Source of the DNA: Pengzhenrongella sicca
Lineage (GTDB): Bacteria > Actinomycetota > Actinomycetes > Actinomycetales > Cellulomonadaceae
Length of the DNA stretch: 64,000 nucleotides
Assembly (NCBI RefSeq): GCF_017569225.1
Contig: NZ_CP071868.1
Span: forward strand, 3,534,001 to 3,598,000
Direction: 5' to 3'
Part shown: one piece after another, positions 16,662 to 24,935 of the stretch
Position numbering within the stretch: the stretch's first letter is position 1
Layout of the letters: every line of letters starts with the position of its first letter
The notes under the pieces: generated by a model
The model's input: the letters and a program-made list of their open reading frames with translations, nothing else
What the model was told of the DNA's origin: nothing
Databases searched by the model: none
Made by a program: the position numbers and the translations under genes

Positions 16662-18055
16662 CGGGTGAGGTACGCCAGGAGGTCGGACCGGGTGAGCACG
16701 CCAATCGGGTTGCCGTCGTCGACCACGAGCAGCGCGTCGACGTCGCGGAGCGCCGCGCGGGCCGCCTCGACGCTCTCCCCCGTGCCGATCAGCGGGAGCG
16801 GCGCGGACATGTGCGTGTCGACCCGGTCGGCGAGCGACGCGGCGCCCGAGAACACGGCGTCGGTGAGGTGCCGCTCGCTCACGGCGCCGGCCACCTCGCC
16901 GAGCATCACCGGCGGCTCGGCCTTGACCACCGGCATCTGGGACACGCCATAGGTCTGCAGGATCTCGATCGCGTCCCGGACCGTCTCCGTCGGGTGCGTG
17001 TGCACCAGCTTCGGCAGGTCGCCCGACTTGGTGCGCAGCACGTCCGCGACGCTCGCGCCGTCGCCGGAGCTCAGGAAGCCGTAGGACCGCATCCACGGGT
17101 CGCTGAAGATCTTCGACAGGTAGCCGCGCCCGCCGTCGGGCAGCAACACGACGATCACGGCGGCGGCGGCGGCCGCCGGGTCCGCGCTCTCCAGGGTCGC
17201 GGCCAGGCGCAGGGCGGCGACGACGGCCATGCCGGACGAGCCGCCCACGAGCAGCCCCTCCTCGCGCGCGAGCCGCCGCGTCATCTCGAACGAGTCGGCG
17301 TCGGAGACCGCGAGGATCTCGTCGGGCACGGCCGGGTCGTAGGCCGTGGGCCAGAAGTCCTCGCCGACGCCCTCGACGAGGTAGGGGCGGCCGTCGCCGC
17401 CGGAGTACACCGAGCCGGCCGGGTCGGCGCCGACGATGCGGACCCGGCCGCCGGCGCGTGCCGCGCTCGCGTCCTTGAGGAACCGCCCGGTTCCCGTGAT
17501 CGTGCCGCCGGTGCCGACGCCCGCGACGAAGTGCGTGAGCGTGCCGTCGGTGTCGGCCCAGATCTCGGGGCCGGTCGTCTCGTAGTGGCTCGCCGGGCCG
17601 TTGACGTTCGCGTACTGGTTCGGCTTCCAGCCCCCCTCGATCTCGGCGACGAGCCGGTCGGAGACCGAGTAGTAGGAGTCGGGATGGTCGGGGGCGACCG
17701 CGGTCGCCGTCACCACGACCTCGGCGCCGTACGCCGTGAGCACGTCCCGCTTGTCCTGGGACACCTTGTCGGGGCACACGAACACGCAGCGGTAGCCCTT
17801 GCGCTGGGCGACCAGGGCCAGCCCGACGCCGGTGTTGCCGCTGGTCGGCTCAACGATCGTGCCGCCGGGGGCGAGCTCGCCGCTCGCCTCGGCCGCCTCG
17901 ATCATCTTGAGCGCGATCCGGTCCTTCACCGACCCGCCGGGGTTGAGGTACTCGACCTTGACCAGGACCGTCGCCGCGAGGCCGCGGGTGACGGTCGAGA
18001 GCCGGACGAGCGGGGTGTTGCCGACGAGCTCGGAGATGTGCTGCGCGTACTTCAT
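16658..18055 (-). CDS. cbs: Cystathionine beta-synthase with C-terminal CBS domain pair
   Basis: A 465-residue PLP enzyme joining homocysteine and serine to cystathionine (reverse transsulfuration). The PLP lysine is in NPGGSVKDRIALKMIE, followed by the TSGNTG loop and VGTGGTITGTGRFLKD. The last about 130 residues hold two CBS motifs (from VADVLRTKSGDLPKLV to GVLTRSDLLAYLTR) that may bind an adenosyl ligand. ATG 18055 (MKYAQHISELVGNTPLV) matches family starts, but its GGAG is 12 bases away, rather far. A stem-loop lies just upstream. With metB it gives a complete route from homocysteine to cysteine, as in the Rv1077/Rv1079 pair. Confidence 0.93.
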   Translation of the reverse strand: MKYAQHISELVGNTPLVRLSTVTRGLAATVLVKVEYLNPGGSVKDRIALKMIEAAEASGELAPGGTIVEPTSGNTGVGLALVAQRKGYRCVFVCPDKVSQDKRDVLTAYGAEVVVTATAVAPDHPDSYYSVSDRLVAEIEGGWKPNQYANVNGPASHYETTGPEIWADTDGTLTHFVAGVGTGGTITGTGRFLKDASAARAGGRVRIVGADPAGSVYSGGDGRPYLVEGVGEDFWPTAYDPAVPDEILAVSDADSFEMTRRLAREEGLLVGGSSGMAVVAALRLAATLESADPAAAAAAVIVVLLPDGGRGYLSKIFSDPWMRSYGFLSSGDGASVADVLRTKSGDLPKLVHTHPTETVRDAIEILQTYGVSQMPVVKAEPPVMLGEVAGAVSERHLTDAVFSGAASLADRVDTHMSAPLPLIGTGESVEAARAALRDVDALLVVDDGNPIGVLTRSDLLAYLTR

Positions 18056-18086
18056 GCCGGACGGACGCTCCAGAGGCGAGGAAAAG

Positions 18087-18131
18087 CGCAACGTCCGCAC
18101 CGGTGGAAGGCCACGCGATGCGGACGTTGCG
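18087..18131 (-). terminator. Stem-loop between the Bax inhibitor gene and cbs
   Basis: A 13-bp perfect stem (18087-18099, CGCAACGTCCGCA; 18119-18131) encloses a small inner stem GTGG/CCAC. It lies 30 bases after the upstream gene and 31 bases before the cbs ATG. It may end transcription of the former or attenuate cbs. No T-run is present. Confidence 0.55.
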
Positions 18132-18161
18132 ACGACGGGGGTGAGACTGCTGGTCGAACCG

Positions 18162-19025
18162 CTAGTTGCTGCCGCGAAGGATCGCGATCAGCCGCAGGAA
18201 CTCGAGGTACATCCACACGAGGGTGACGACGAGCCCGAAAGCGGCGGTCCAGGCGAACTTCGCCGGGACGCCCTGCTCGACCCCACGCTTGATCGAGTCG
18301 AAGTCGAGGATCAGCATCGCCGCGGCGAGGCCGACGGCGAAGAGGCCGACGATGACGCCCAGGGCGCCACTCCTCAGCGGGCCGAACGCGCCGTCGCCGC
18401 CGACGTTGAAGACCATCAGCAGCACGTTGACGAGCGAGAACACGAGGTACCCGACCATGGAGACGAGGAGCCAGCGCGTGAACTTCGGGGTGACGCGCAC
18501 CTTGCCCGAGCGGAACAGCACGAGGCAGGCGGCGAACGTCGCCATGGTGGCGAGCACGGCCTGCGTCACGAGGCCCGGCAGGTCGAAGGCCACCTCGAAG
18601 TACCACGAGATGCCCCCGAGGAAGACGCCCTCGGCCGCCGCGTAGGCCAGGATGAGGGCCGGGCTCGGGCTCTTCTTGAACGAGTTCACCATGCCGAGCA
18701 CGAAACCGACGAGCGCGCCGATGATCGCGACGCCCATCCGCGACTCCTCGGGCACGACGAACCAGGTCAGCGCCGCCATGACGACGACGATGGTGAGCAG
18801 CCCGCCGGTCTTCATGATGACGTCGTCGTAGGTCATCCGCCCGGTCTGGGCCGTGGTCGCCGAGGGCGACTGGTACATCTGGTTCAGCGCCGCCGCGTCG
18901 TACGGCGCCGCGGTGACCGCGCTGTCCTGCAGCACGGCTCCCTGCTGGCGCCCGCGCTGGGGCTGCTGCCGCGACTTCTTGGGATCGCGGAAGATCGCGT
19001 TGTTGTCGAAGACGGGGTTGCTCAT
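18162..19025 (-). CDS. Bax inhibitor-1/YccA family membrane protein
   Basis: A 287-residue protein with a polar, Gln-rich cytosolic N-terminus of about 75 residues followed by seven membrane segments. The actinobacterial form of the family is recognised by SNPVFDN at the start, MTYDDVIMKTGGLL before the first helix and the closing WMYLEFLRLIAILRG. TMBIM/BI-1 members conduct Ca2+ or protons in some systems, but the role of this actinobacterial clade is unknown. ATG 19025 has GGAGGAA upstream. It is divergent from the ABC transporter operon. Confidence 0.88.
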   Translation of the reverse strand: MSNPVFDNNAIFRDPKKSRQQPQRGRQQGAVLQDSAVTAAPYDAAALNQMYQSPSATTAQTGRMTYDDVIMKTGGLLTIVVVMAALTWFVVPEESRMGVAIIGALVGFVLGMVNSFKKSPSPALILAYAAAEGVFLGGISWYFEVAFDLPGLVTQAVLATMATFAACLVLFRSGKVRVTPKFTRWLLVSMVGYLVFSLVNVLLMVFNVGGDGAFGPLRSGALGVIVGLFAVGLAAAMLILDFDSIKRGVEQGVPAKFAWTAAFGLVVTLVWMYLEFLRLIAILRGSN

Positions 19026-19107
19026 CAGTTCCTCCTGGTCGCGCCGTCCCGCCCCCTGCGCAGGTGCGCAAGTCGGTGCGAGTTTGCGGCCGTTTTCCTT
19101 ACTCTAT

Positions 19108-19170
19108 GCAACGCGGCACCCGCCGTGGGCGTTCCCGGCGCAACGCGGCACCCGCCGTGGGCGTTCCCGG
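19108..19170. repeat. Two tandem copies of a 31-bp direct repeat
   Basis: Copies at 19108-19138 and 19140-19170 are identical (start GCAACGCGGCACCCGCCG), with a 32-bp period. They lie in the 271-bp divergent gap between the Bax inhibitor gene and the ABC transporter operon, where regulators of either could bind. Nothing else is recognised in the gap. Confidence 0.8.
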
Positions 19171-19296
19171 CCGTGGCCGTCCTCCCTGCGAGGTATGCGC
19201 CGACGCGGGGCACGTCAGCCTCGAGGGGGTGCCGCCCGGGGCGCGGCGCGCTCTAGCCTCGACGTGGAAGCACACGCCGAACGAAGGACGACAGCC

Positions 19297-20280
19297 ATGA
19301 TCGAGGCCCACGGCCTGACGAAGCGATACGGGCCGAAGACGGCGGTGGACGACGTCACGTTCACCGTCCACCCCGGCAAGGTCACCGGATTCCTCGGCCC
19401 GAACGGCGCCGGGAAGTCCACGACGATGCGCATGATCGTCGGCCTGGACCGGCCCACCCACGGGACGGTGACCGTCAACGGCCGCCCGTACGCGCAGCAC
19501 CGGTCGCCGCTGCACGAGGTCGGCGCCCTGCTCGACGCGAAGGCGGTCCACACCGGCCGCAGCGCCTACAACCACCTGCTCGCGATGGCCGCGACCCACG
19601 GCATCGGCAAGGCCCGCGTGCGCGAGGTCATCGAGATGACCGGGCTCGACACCGTCGCCAAGAAGCGCGTCGGTGGCTTCTCGCTCGGCATGGGGCAGCG
19701 CCTCGGCATCGCCTCGGCCCTGCTCGGCGACCCGCGCACCCTCATCCTCGACGAGCCGGTCAACGGCCTCGACCCTGAGGGCGTCGTCTGGGTGCGCAAC
19801 CTCGTGCGCTACCTCGCCGGCGAGGGACGCACCGTCTTCCTGTCCTCCCACCTCATGAGCGAGATGGCGCTGACGGCGGACCACATCATCGTCGTCGGCC
19901 GCGGCCGGATCCTCGCGGATGCCCCCGTCGCCGACATCGTCGGCCGCGCGGCGGGCACGACCGTGCGCGTGCGCAGCCCGCACGCGACCCGGCTCGTCGA
20001 GCTCATGGCGGGCCCTGGCATCACGGTCACCTCGACCGCACCCGAGTCGTTCGAGATCACCGGCAGCACCGCCGAGGCGATCGGCGAGGCCGCCGCCGGC
20101 GCCCAGCTCGTGCTGCACGAGCTGACGCCGGTCAAGGGCTCGCTCGAGGACGCGTACATGGCGCTCACGCAGGACTCGGTCGAGTACCACTCGACCGACG
20201 CGGGGCTGCACCCCGACCACCTCAGCGACCACTCCGGTGCGCACGCCGCACCGAGCAGCACGGAAGGCGCACACCGATGA
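19297..20280 (+). CDS. ABC transporter ATP-binding protein (BcrA-like exporter)
   Basis: A 327-residue ATPase: Walker A GPNGAGKST (about residue 37), signature GFSLGMGQRLG, Walker B LILDEP with VNGLDPEGV, and switch His in SSHLMSEM. The pattern with AKAVHTGRSAYNHL is typical of BcrA/DrrA-type exporters often tied to antibiotic or peptide resistance. It has a His/Ser-rich tail after residue 300. ATG 19297 has GAAGGA upstream. The stop overlaps the permease ATG (ATGA). A linked two-component system follows, as in bacitracin-type resistance modules, though that link is inferred. Confidence 0.9.
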   Translation: MIEAHGLTKRYGPKTAVDDVTFTVHPGKVTGFLGPNGAGKSTTMRMIVGLDRPTHGTVTVNGRPYAQHRSPLHEVGALLDAKAVHTGRSAYNHLLAMAATHGIGKARVREVIEMTGLDTVAKKRVGGFSLGMGQRLGIASALLGDPRTLILDEPVNGLDPEGVVWVRNLVRYLAGEGRTVFLSSHLMSEMALTADHIIVVGRGRILADAPVADIVGRAAGTTVRVRSPHATRLVELMAGPGITVTSTAPESFEITGSTAEAIGEAAAGAQLVLHELTPVKGSLEDAYMALTQDSVEYHSTDAGLHPDHLSDHSGAHAAPSSTEGAHR

Positions 20281-21143
20281 GCATCGACACCCGCACGGCC
20301 GCCGCGCCGTCCTCGACGACGGGCGACTCGCGCGTCCACCTCAGCTTCGCGCGCGTGGTGCGCTCCGAGTGGATCAAGTTCCGCACCCTGCGCTCGACGG
20401 TCTGGACCCTCGGGACCACGATCGTGCTCATGGTGGGCATCTCGCTCCTGATCGCGTGGGGCGTGACTAGCGCCACCAGCCAGGGCGGCGGCTCCGAGGA
20501 CTTCGGGGGGATCGTCGGCGCCAACGTCGTGACCGGCGGCTACTACTTCGGCCAGCTGACGGTCGCCGTGCTCGGCGTCCTGGTGATCAGCGGCGAGTAC
20601 GGCACCGGCATGATTCGCTCCACCCTCGCGGCGGTGCCGACCCGGTTGCCGGCCCTGTGGGCCAAGGCGCTCGTGCTCGCGGTCACCTCCTTCGTGGTCG
20701 CGATCGTCGCGATCGCGCTCTCCATCCTGGCGACCCGTGCGATGCTCGGCCCGGTCGACCTCGCGGTCGACCTCGGCGACCCGGAGACCGCCCGGATCCT
20801 GTTCGGCACGGCCCTGTACCTGGCCGCGATCTCGCTGCTCGCGTTCGCGTTCGGCGCTTTGCTGCGGCACTCCGCGGCGGCGCTGGCCGCCGTGCTCGGC
20901 CTGCTGCTCGTGCTCGAGAACGTCTTCCTGCTCATCCCGCTGGACTTCTTCCGCGAGGTCAGCCCGTTCCTGCCGTCCACGGCCGGCAGCCAGCTGATGA
21001 TGCCCCAGGCGCAGATCGATCTGATGGCCACCACGGCCACCGGGACGGTCCTGAGCCCGTGGGAGGGCTTCGCCGTCCTGGTGGCCTGGGTCGTCGTGCT
21101 GCTCGGCACCGCAGCCGTCCTGCTTCGCCGGCGGGACGCCTGA
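20277..21143 (+). CDS. ABC transporter permease
   Basis: A 288-residue membrane subunit with six hydrophobic segments. It opens with a Ser/Thr-rich N-terminus and the typical VVRSEWIKFRTLRSTVWTLG before the first helix; GEYGTGMIRSTLAAVPTR after the second is a hallmark of ABC-2-type permeases partnered with BcrA-like ATPases. It is translationally coupled to the ATPase. A very strong hairpin follows 13 bases after the stop. Confidence 0.87.
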   Translation: MSIDTRTAAAPSSTTGDSRVHLSFARVVRSEWIKFRTLRSTVWTLGTTIVLMVGISLLIAWGVTSATSQGGGSEDFGGIVGANVVTGGYYFGQLTVAVLGVLVISGEYGTGMIRSTLAAVPTRLPALWAKALVLAVTSFVVAIVAIALSILATRAMLGPVDLAVDLGDPETARILFGTALYLAAISLLAFAFGALLRHSAAALAAVLGLLLVLENVFLLIPLDFFREVSPFLPSTAGSQLMMPQAQIDLMATTATGTVLSPWEGFAVLVAWVVVLLGTAAVLLRRRDA

Positions 21144-21156
21144 TCCTGCACCGCAC

Positions 21157-21190
21157 CGCGACGGCCGGCGCACCCGCGCCGGCCGTCGCG
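21157..21190 (+). terminator. 15-bp perfect hairpin after the ABC permease gene
   Basis: CGCGACGGCCGGCGC (21157-21171), loop ACCC, then the exact complement (21176-21190). It lies between the permease stop and the histidine kinase start. Its strength suggests a terminator or partial attenuator separating the transporter from the two-component genes. No T-run follows. Confidence 0.55.
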
Positions 21191-21211
21191 AACGTGGCGG
21201 CGGTCGGCTCC

Positions 21212-22522
21212 ATGAAGGCCGCCTCGCCCGCCCCGACCGAGCCCGGCCCGTTGTTCACCGAACTCAACACCCGCCGGCTCGGGCCGATCCGGCGATACTT
21301 CCTGCGCCACCCCGTCACGACCGACGTCGTCGTCGCCGCGTGCTTCGCCGTCCCGGGGGCTCTCCTGGCGGCCGCCACCAGCGACCGGCCGCGGCTCCCG
21401 CTGTTCGCGCTCGTGCTGGCCGGCTTCGTGGTGCTGCTCTGGCGGCGCCGGCAGCCGGTGTGGACCGCGGCGGCGATCGGCGCCTTGGGCGTGGTCTCGC
21501 TCGCGACCACCGGGACCATCGGCACCTTCGACACGGCGGTCGGGCTGGTGATCTACGCGGTCGCGGCCGCGCGCCGGCCCCGGACCGCGTGGCTCGCGCT
21601 CATCGCGCTGTGCCTGGCCGTCAGCGGCGCCTTCTGGCTGTGGGACGAGCCCATGAACGTCGCGGTGCTCGGCATCACGACGGACGCCTCGGAGTCGGCG
21701 ACCGAGACCCGCGTCTCGGCGATCACCGCGATCCTCATCTTCGCGCTCGCCGCGATGGCCATCGGCTCGAGCGTGCGCAACCGCCGCGAGCACGTGTCCG
21801 CCCTGATCGACCGGGCGAATCGCCTCGCCGTCGAGCGGGACCACGAGATCCAGCTCGCGAGCGCCGCGGAGCGCGCCCGGATCGCGCGTGAGATGCACGA
21901 CGTCGTCGCGCACAGCCTGTCCGTGATGATCGCCCTAGCAGACGGCGCGGGGGTCGCCTTGAACCGCTCGCCCGACCGGGCGCGGGAGGCCATCGCCGAG
22001 GTCTCGGAGACGGGCCGATCCGCGCTCGCCGACATGCGGCGCGTGCTGGGCGCGCTGCGTGACCCGCAGGCTCCGCTCGGGCCCCAGCCGGGCGCGGGCG
22101 ATCTCGCGGGGCTCGTCGAGGGCTTCCGTAGCGCGGGCCTGCCGGTGCGGACGACGGTGACGGGCACCCCGGTGCCCACCGACGCCGGGATCCAGCTCGC
22201 GGTGTACCGGATCGTGCAGGAGTCGTTAACGAACGTGCTCCGCCACGCCGTGGGGGCCGGCCAGGTCGACGTCCTCCTCGCGACCGCCGACGGCTGGATC
22301 GAGATCACCGTGACCGACGACGGTGGCGCGGGCATCAGCGCTGCCGCCCGCGCGCCGTCGGTACTCGGAGAGCGGCCCGCGACCGGCGCAGGCTCCGGCG
22401 GGCGGGGGATCATCGGGATGCGCGAGCGCGCCGCCGTCTACGGTGGCGTCGTCGACGCCGGCCCCTACCGGGCCGGCTGGCGCACCCGGGCCCGGCTGGC
22501 TTGGACCGAGGAGGATCGATGA
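21212..22522 (+). CDS. Sensor histidine kinase, NarL/LiaS-type (HisKA_3)
   Basis: A 436-residue membrane kinase. Residues about 30-185 hold several transmembrane segments without a large sensor domain. The phosphoacceptor motif is ARIAREMHDVVAHSLSVM (His about residue 229); the ATP-binding part has QESLTNVLRHA, DDGGAGI and GRGIIGMRERA. The ATG at 21212 is chosen because it starts MKAASPAPTEP, but its ribosome binding site is poor; GTG 21194 in frame is an alternative. The stop overlaps the response regulator start (ATGA). Confidence 0.88.
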   Translation: MKAASPAPTEPGPLFTELNTRRLGPIRRYFLRHPVTTDVVVAACFAVPGALLAAATSDRPRLPLFALVLAGFVVLLWRRRQPVWTAAAIGALGVVSLATTGTIGTFDTAVGLVIYAVAAARRPRTAWLALIALCLAVSGAFWLWDEPMNVAVLGITTDASESATETRVSAITAILIFALAAMAIGSSVRNRREHVSALIDRANRLAVERDHEIQLASAAERARIAREMHDVVAHSLSVMIALADGAGVALNRSPDRAREAIAEVSETGRSALADMRRVLGALRDPQAPLGPQPGAGDLAGLVEGFRSAGLPVRTTVTGTPVPTDAGIQLAVYRIVQESLTNVLRHAVGAGQVDVLLATADGWIEITVTDDGGAGISAAARAPSVLGERPATGAGSGGRGIIGMRERAAVYGGVVDAGPYRAGWRTRARLAWTEEDR

Positions 22523-23226
22523 GCGTTCCCGACGCCGTGCCCGCGCGGCGGACCGGCCTGCTGCTGGTCGACGACCAGGCGCTGCTGCGGATGGGGTTCC
22601 GCCTCGTGCTCGAGGCGGAGGACGACCTCGAGGTGCTCGGGGAGGCGGCCGACGGCGCCTCCGCCGTCCGCCAGGCGATCGCCCTGCGCCCCGACGTCGT
22701 GCTGATGGACGTCCGGATGCCAGGCATGAACGGGATCGAGGCGACGGCGCGGATCGTCGCCGCGCTGCCGGAGTGCCGCGTCATCATCCTCACCACGTTC
22801 GACCTGGACGAGTACGCGTTCGGGGCCCTGCGGGCGGGCGCGAGCGGCTTCCTGCTCAAGGACTCGCGGCCCGCCGAGCTCACGGGGGCGATCCGGGCGG
22901 TCGCGACCGGGGACGCCGTCGTCGCCCCGCGGGTTACCCGGCGCATGCTGGAGATGTTCTCGGGCTTCCTGCCCGCGAGCGGCGAGCCCGCGCCGGGCAC
23001 GGGCGGCCTCGACCCGCGCCTGCGGGTGCTCACGCCGCGCGAGCTCGAGGTCTTCGGCGCCCTCGCCGAGGGCCTCTCGAACGCGGAGATCGCCGCGCAC
23101 TTCATGCTGTCGGAGGCGACCGTCAAGACCCACGTCGGCCGGATCCTCGGCAAGCTCTCGCTGCGCGACCGGGTCCAGGCGGTCGTGCTCGCGTACGAGT
23201 CGGGCCTGGTGACGCCCGGCCTCTAG
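22519..23226 (+). CDS. LuxR/NarL-type response regulator
   Basis: A 235-residue regulator. The receiver domain has the acidic pair in LLVDDQALLRMG, the phosphorylated Asp in VVLMDVRMPGMNG and the Lys in GFLLKDSRP. The C-terminal helix-turn-helix reads LTPRELEVFGALAEGLSNAEIA and SEATVKTHVGRIL. ATG 22519 has GAGGAGG upstream and overlaps the kinase stop. The cognate kinase is the gene before it; a probable target is the ABC exporter upstream, by analogy with similar modules. Confidence 0.93.
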   Translation: MSVPDAVPARRTGLLLVDDQALLRMGFRLVLEAEDDLEVLGEAADGASAVRQAIALRPDVVLMDVRMPGMNGIEATARIVAALPECRVIILTTFDLDEYAFGALRAGASGFLLKDSRPAELTGAIRAVATGDAVVAPRVTRRMLEMFSGFLPASGEPAPGTGGLDPRLRVLTPRELEVFGALAEGLSNAEIAAHFMLSEATVKTHVGRILGKLSLRDRVQAVVLAYESGLVTPGL

Positions 23227-23293
23227 AGGACTGATTCCACGCCGTGCTGCACAGGTTGGGCTTCGGGGTGGGGTGCGTGTGGGTGGTCCGTCC

Positions 23294-23299
23294 TAGTGT
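23294..23299 (+). promoter_or_regulatory. Candidate -10 before the DUF222/HNH gene
   Basis: TAGTGT ends exactly 6 bases before the ATG at 23306, with no Shine-Dalgarno, the spacing expected of a leaderless start. No clear -35 is visible. Confidence 0.35.
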
Positions 23300-23305
23300 G
23301 TACAC

Positions 23306-24917
23306 ATGTTCGAACCGAGCGATGACGAGGTAACGGGGGGCCCCAGCGGGGGCCGGCCCGACGGGCGTCGGCGCCACCACCACGGGCGCCACCTCGACGG
23401 CGACGGCGCTGGCGACGGCGCTGCCAGTGTCGGTGGATGTGGCGTTCGGGGTGTTGCTTGGGCGGGTGTTCGCTGAAGCGGGGGCGGCGTTGGCGCAGGC
23501 CGCGGCGGCGGGGTCGTGCATCGCGGGGCCGATCGATCAGGTCGCGTTGGCTACGGCCCTGATGGGGCAGGTGCCGGGCTCGCCGCTGGTGGACCTGCTC
23601 GAGGGACTGTGCCCGTCGGATGTGCATGATGCGGTGTTGATCGAGGCGATCGCCGCCTGGGAGCGCGTCACCTCGCTGGCTGCGGCGCGGCAGGGCGAGA
23701 TGATCGCCGAGCTCGCCCGCCGCCGCGACGCGCAGCGGTTGGGTGAGTTCGTGGGTGATGAGGTCGCGTCGGTGCTGGTGATGACCCGGTCGGTGGCGGA
23801 GGCAAAGGTCAGCCTCGGGACGTCGCTGGCGGCGTGGCCCGCGGTGAATGAGGCGCTCGCATCTGGGGTGATTGATCACCGCAAGGCCACCGCCCTGGTC
23901 GACGGCGTCGGGCACCTCGACGACGACGCGGCCGCCGCGGTCCTGGACGCGGTGCTGCCGGTCGCGCCGGGGTTGACGGTGCCGGCGTTGAAGGCGCGCC
24001 TGCGCAAGGTCGAGCTCACCGTGAACCCGGCCGCCGTCGCCCAGCGGCGCGCCCGCGACGCCGCCGACAGGAATGTGCGGGTCAGCCCGGCGCCGGGGGT
24101 GATGGCGTGGTTGACCGCGTACCTACCCGCCAAGGACGCGATGACGATCACCGCGATCGACGCCATCGCCGCCTCCGCCGACCCCGCCGACCCGCGGTGT
24201 GGCGGCGCGGCGCGCGGACGCCCTGACCGACCTCTGCACCGACATCCTCGACAACGGCATCGCCCCCACCACCGCACTACCCGGCACAGCGGGACCGGGT
24301 CCCGGGACAGCGGGTCAGGCCGGCGGGACTCCGAAGGCCGGCGGGGTCTTGAAGACCGAGCACGGGCGTCGACCGCACCTGCAGGTGACCGCCGCCGCGA
24401 CCACGTTGCTGGGGTTGGATGAGGTGCCCGGGGAGCTGGCCGGGTACGGGCCGATCCCGCGGATCTGGTGCGGGCGATCGCGGCGGACGCGACGTGGCGG
24501 CGGATCTTCACCGACCCCGCCACCGGGTGCGTGACCGGGATCGGGCCGCGCGGGTACCGCCCCGGCGCCGACCTGACCGGCACAATCCTGGCGCGGGACA
24601 AGACCTGCACGTTCGTGGGGTGCCGGATGCCCGCGTGGCGATGCGACCTGGACCACCGCGACCCCTACGACCACGACCACCCCGACCTCGGCGGGCAAAC
24701 CTGTCCGGAGAACCTGCACTCGTTGTGTCGTCATCATCATCGGGCCAAGACCTACGGCGGCTGGCACCCCGACCTCGACACCTCCACCGGCGACACCTGG
24801 TGGACCTCACCGACCAAGCACCGCTACAAGCGGCCCTCCGTCGACGTCAACCCCGAACCCCCGCCACCCGACCGGCCCTGGCTCCACGAGCCCCAGCCCG
24901 ACGACCCACCCTTCTAG
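23306..24917 (+). pseudogene. DUF222/HNH endonuclease (13E12 repeat family), frameshifted
   Basis: The DUF222 part (LLEGLCPSDVHDAVLIEAIAAW, MIAELARRRDA, VIDHRKATALVDGV) and the C-terminal HNH nuclease (CTFVGCRMPAWRCDLDHRDPYD, CPENLHSLCRHHHRAKT) are both well preserved but are not in one frame. The frame changes near 24195 (loss of two bases before VAARRADALTD) and again near 24470 (loss of one base before ADLVRAIAADATW), so the two events sum to three bases. A further shift is needed early (about 23330-23430) to join the ATG 23306 start (MFEPSDDEV) to the rest; GTG 23427 is an in-frame alternative. Such genes are multicopy in actinobacteria. It may be decaying, or carry base-call errors. Confidence 0.75.
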
Positions 24918-24935
24918 GAGTCGGCCGTCAGTCAG

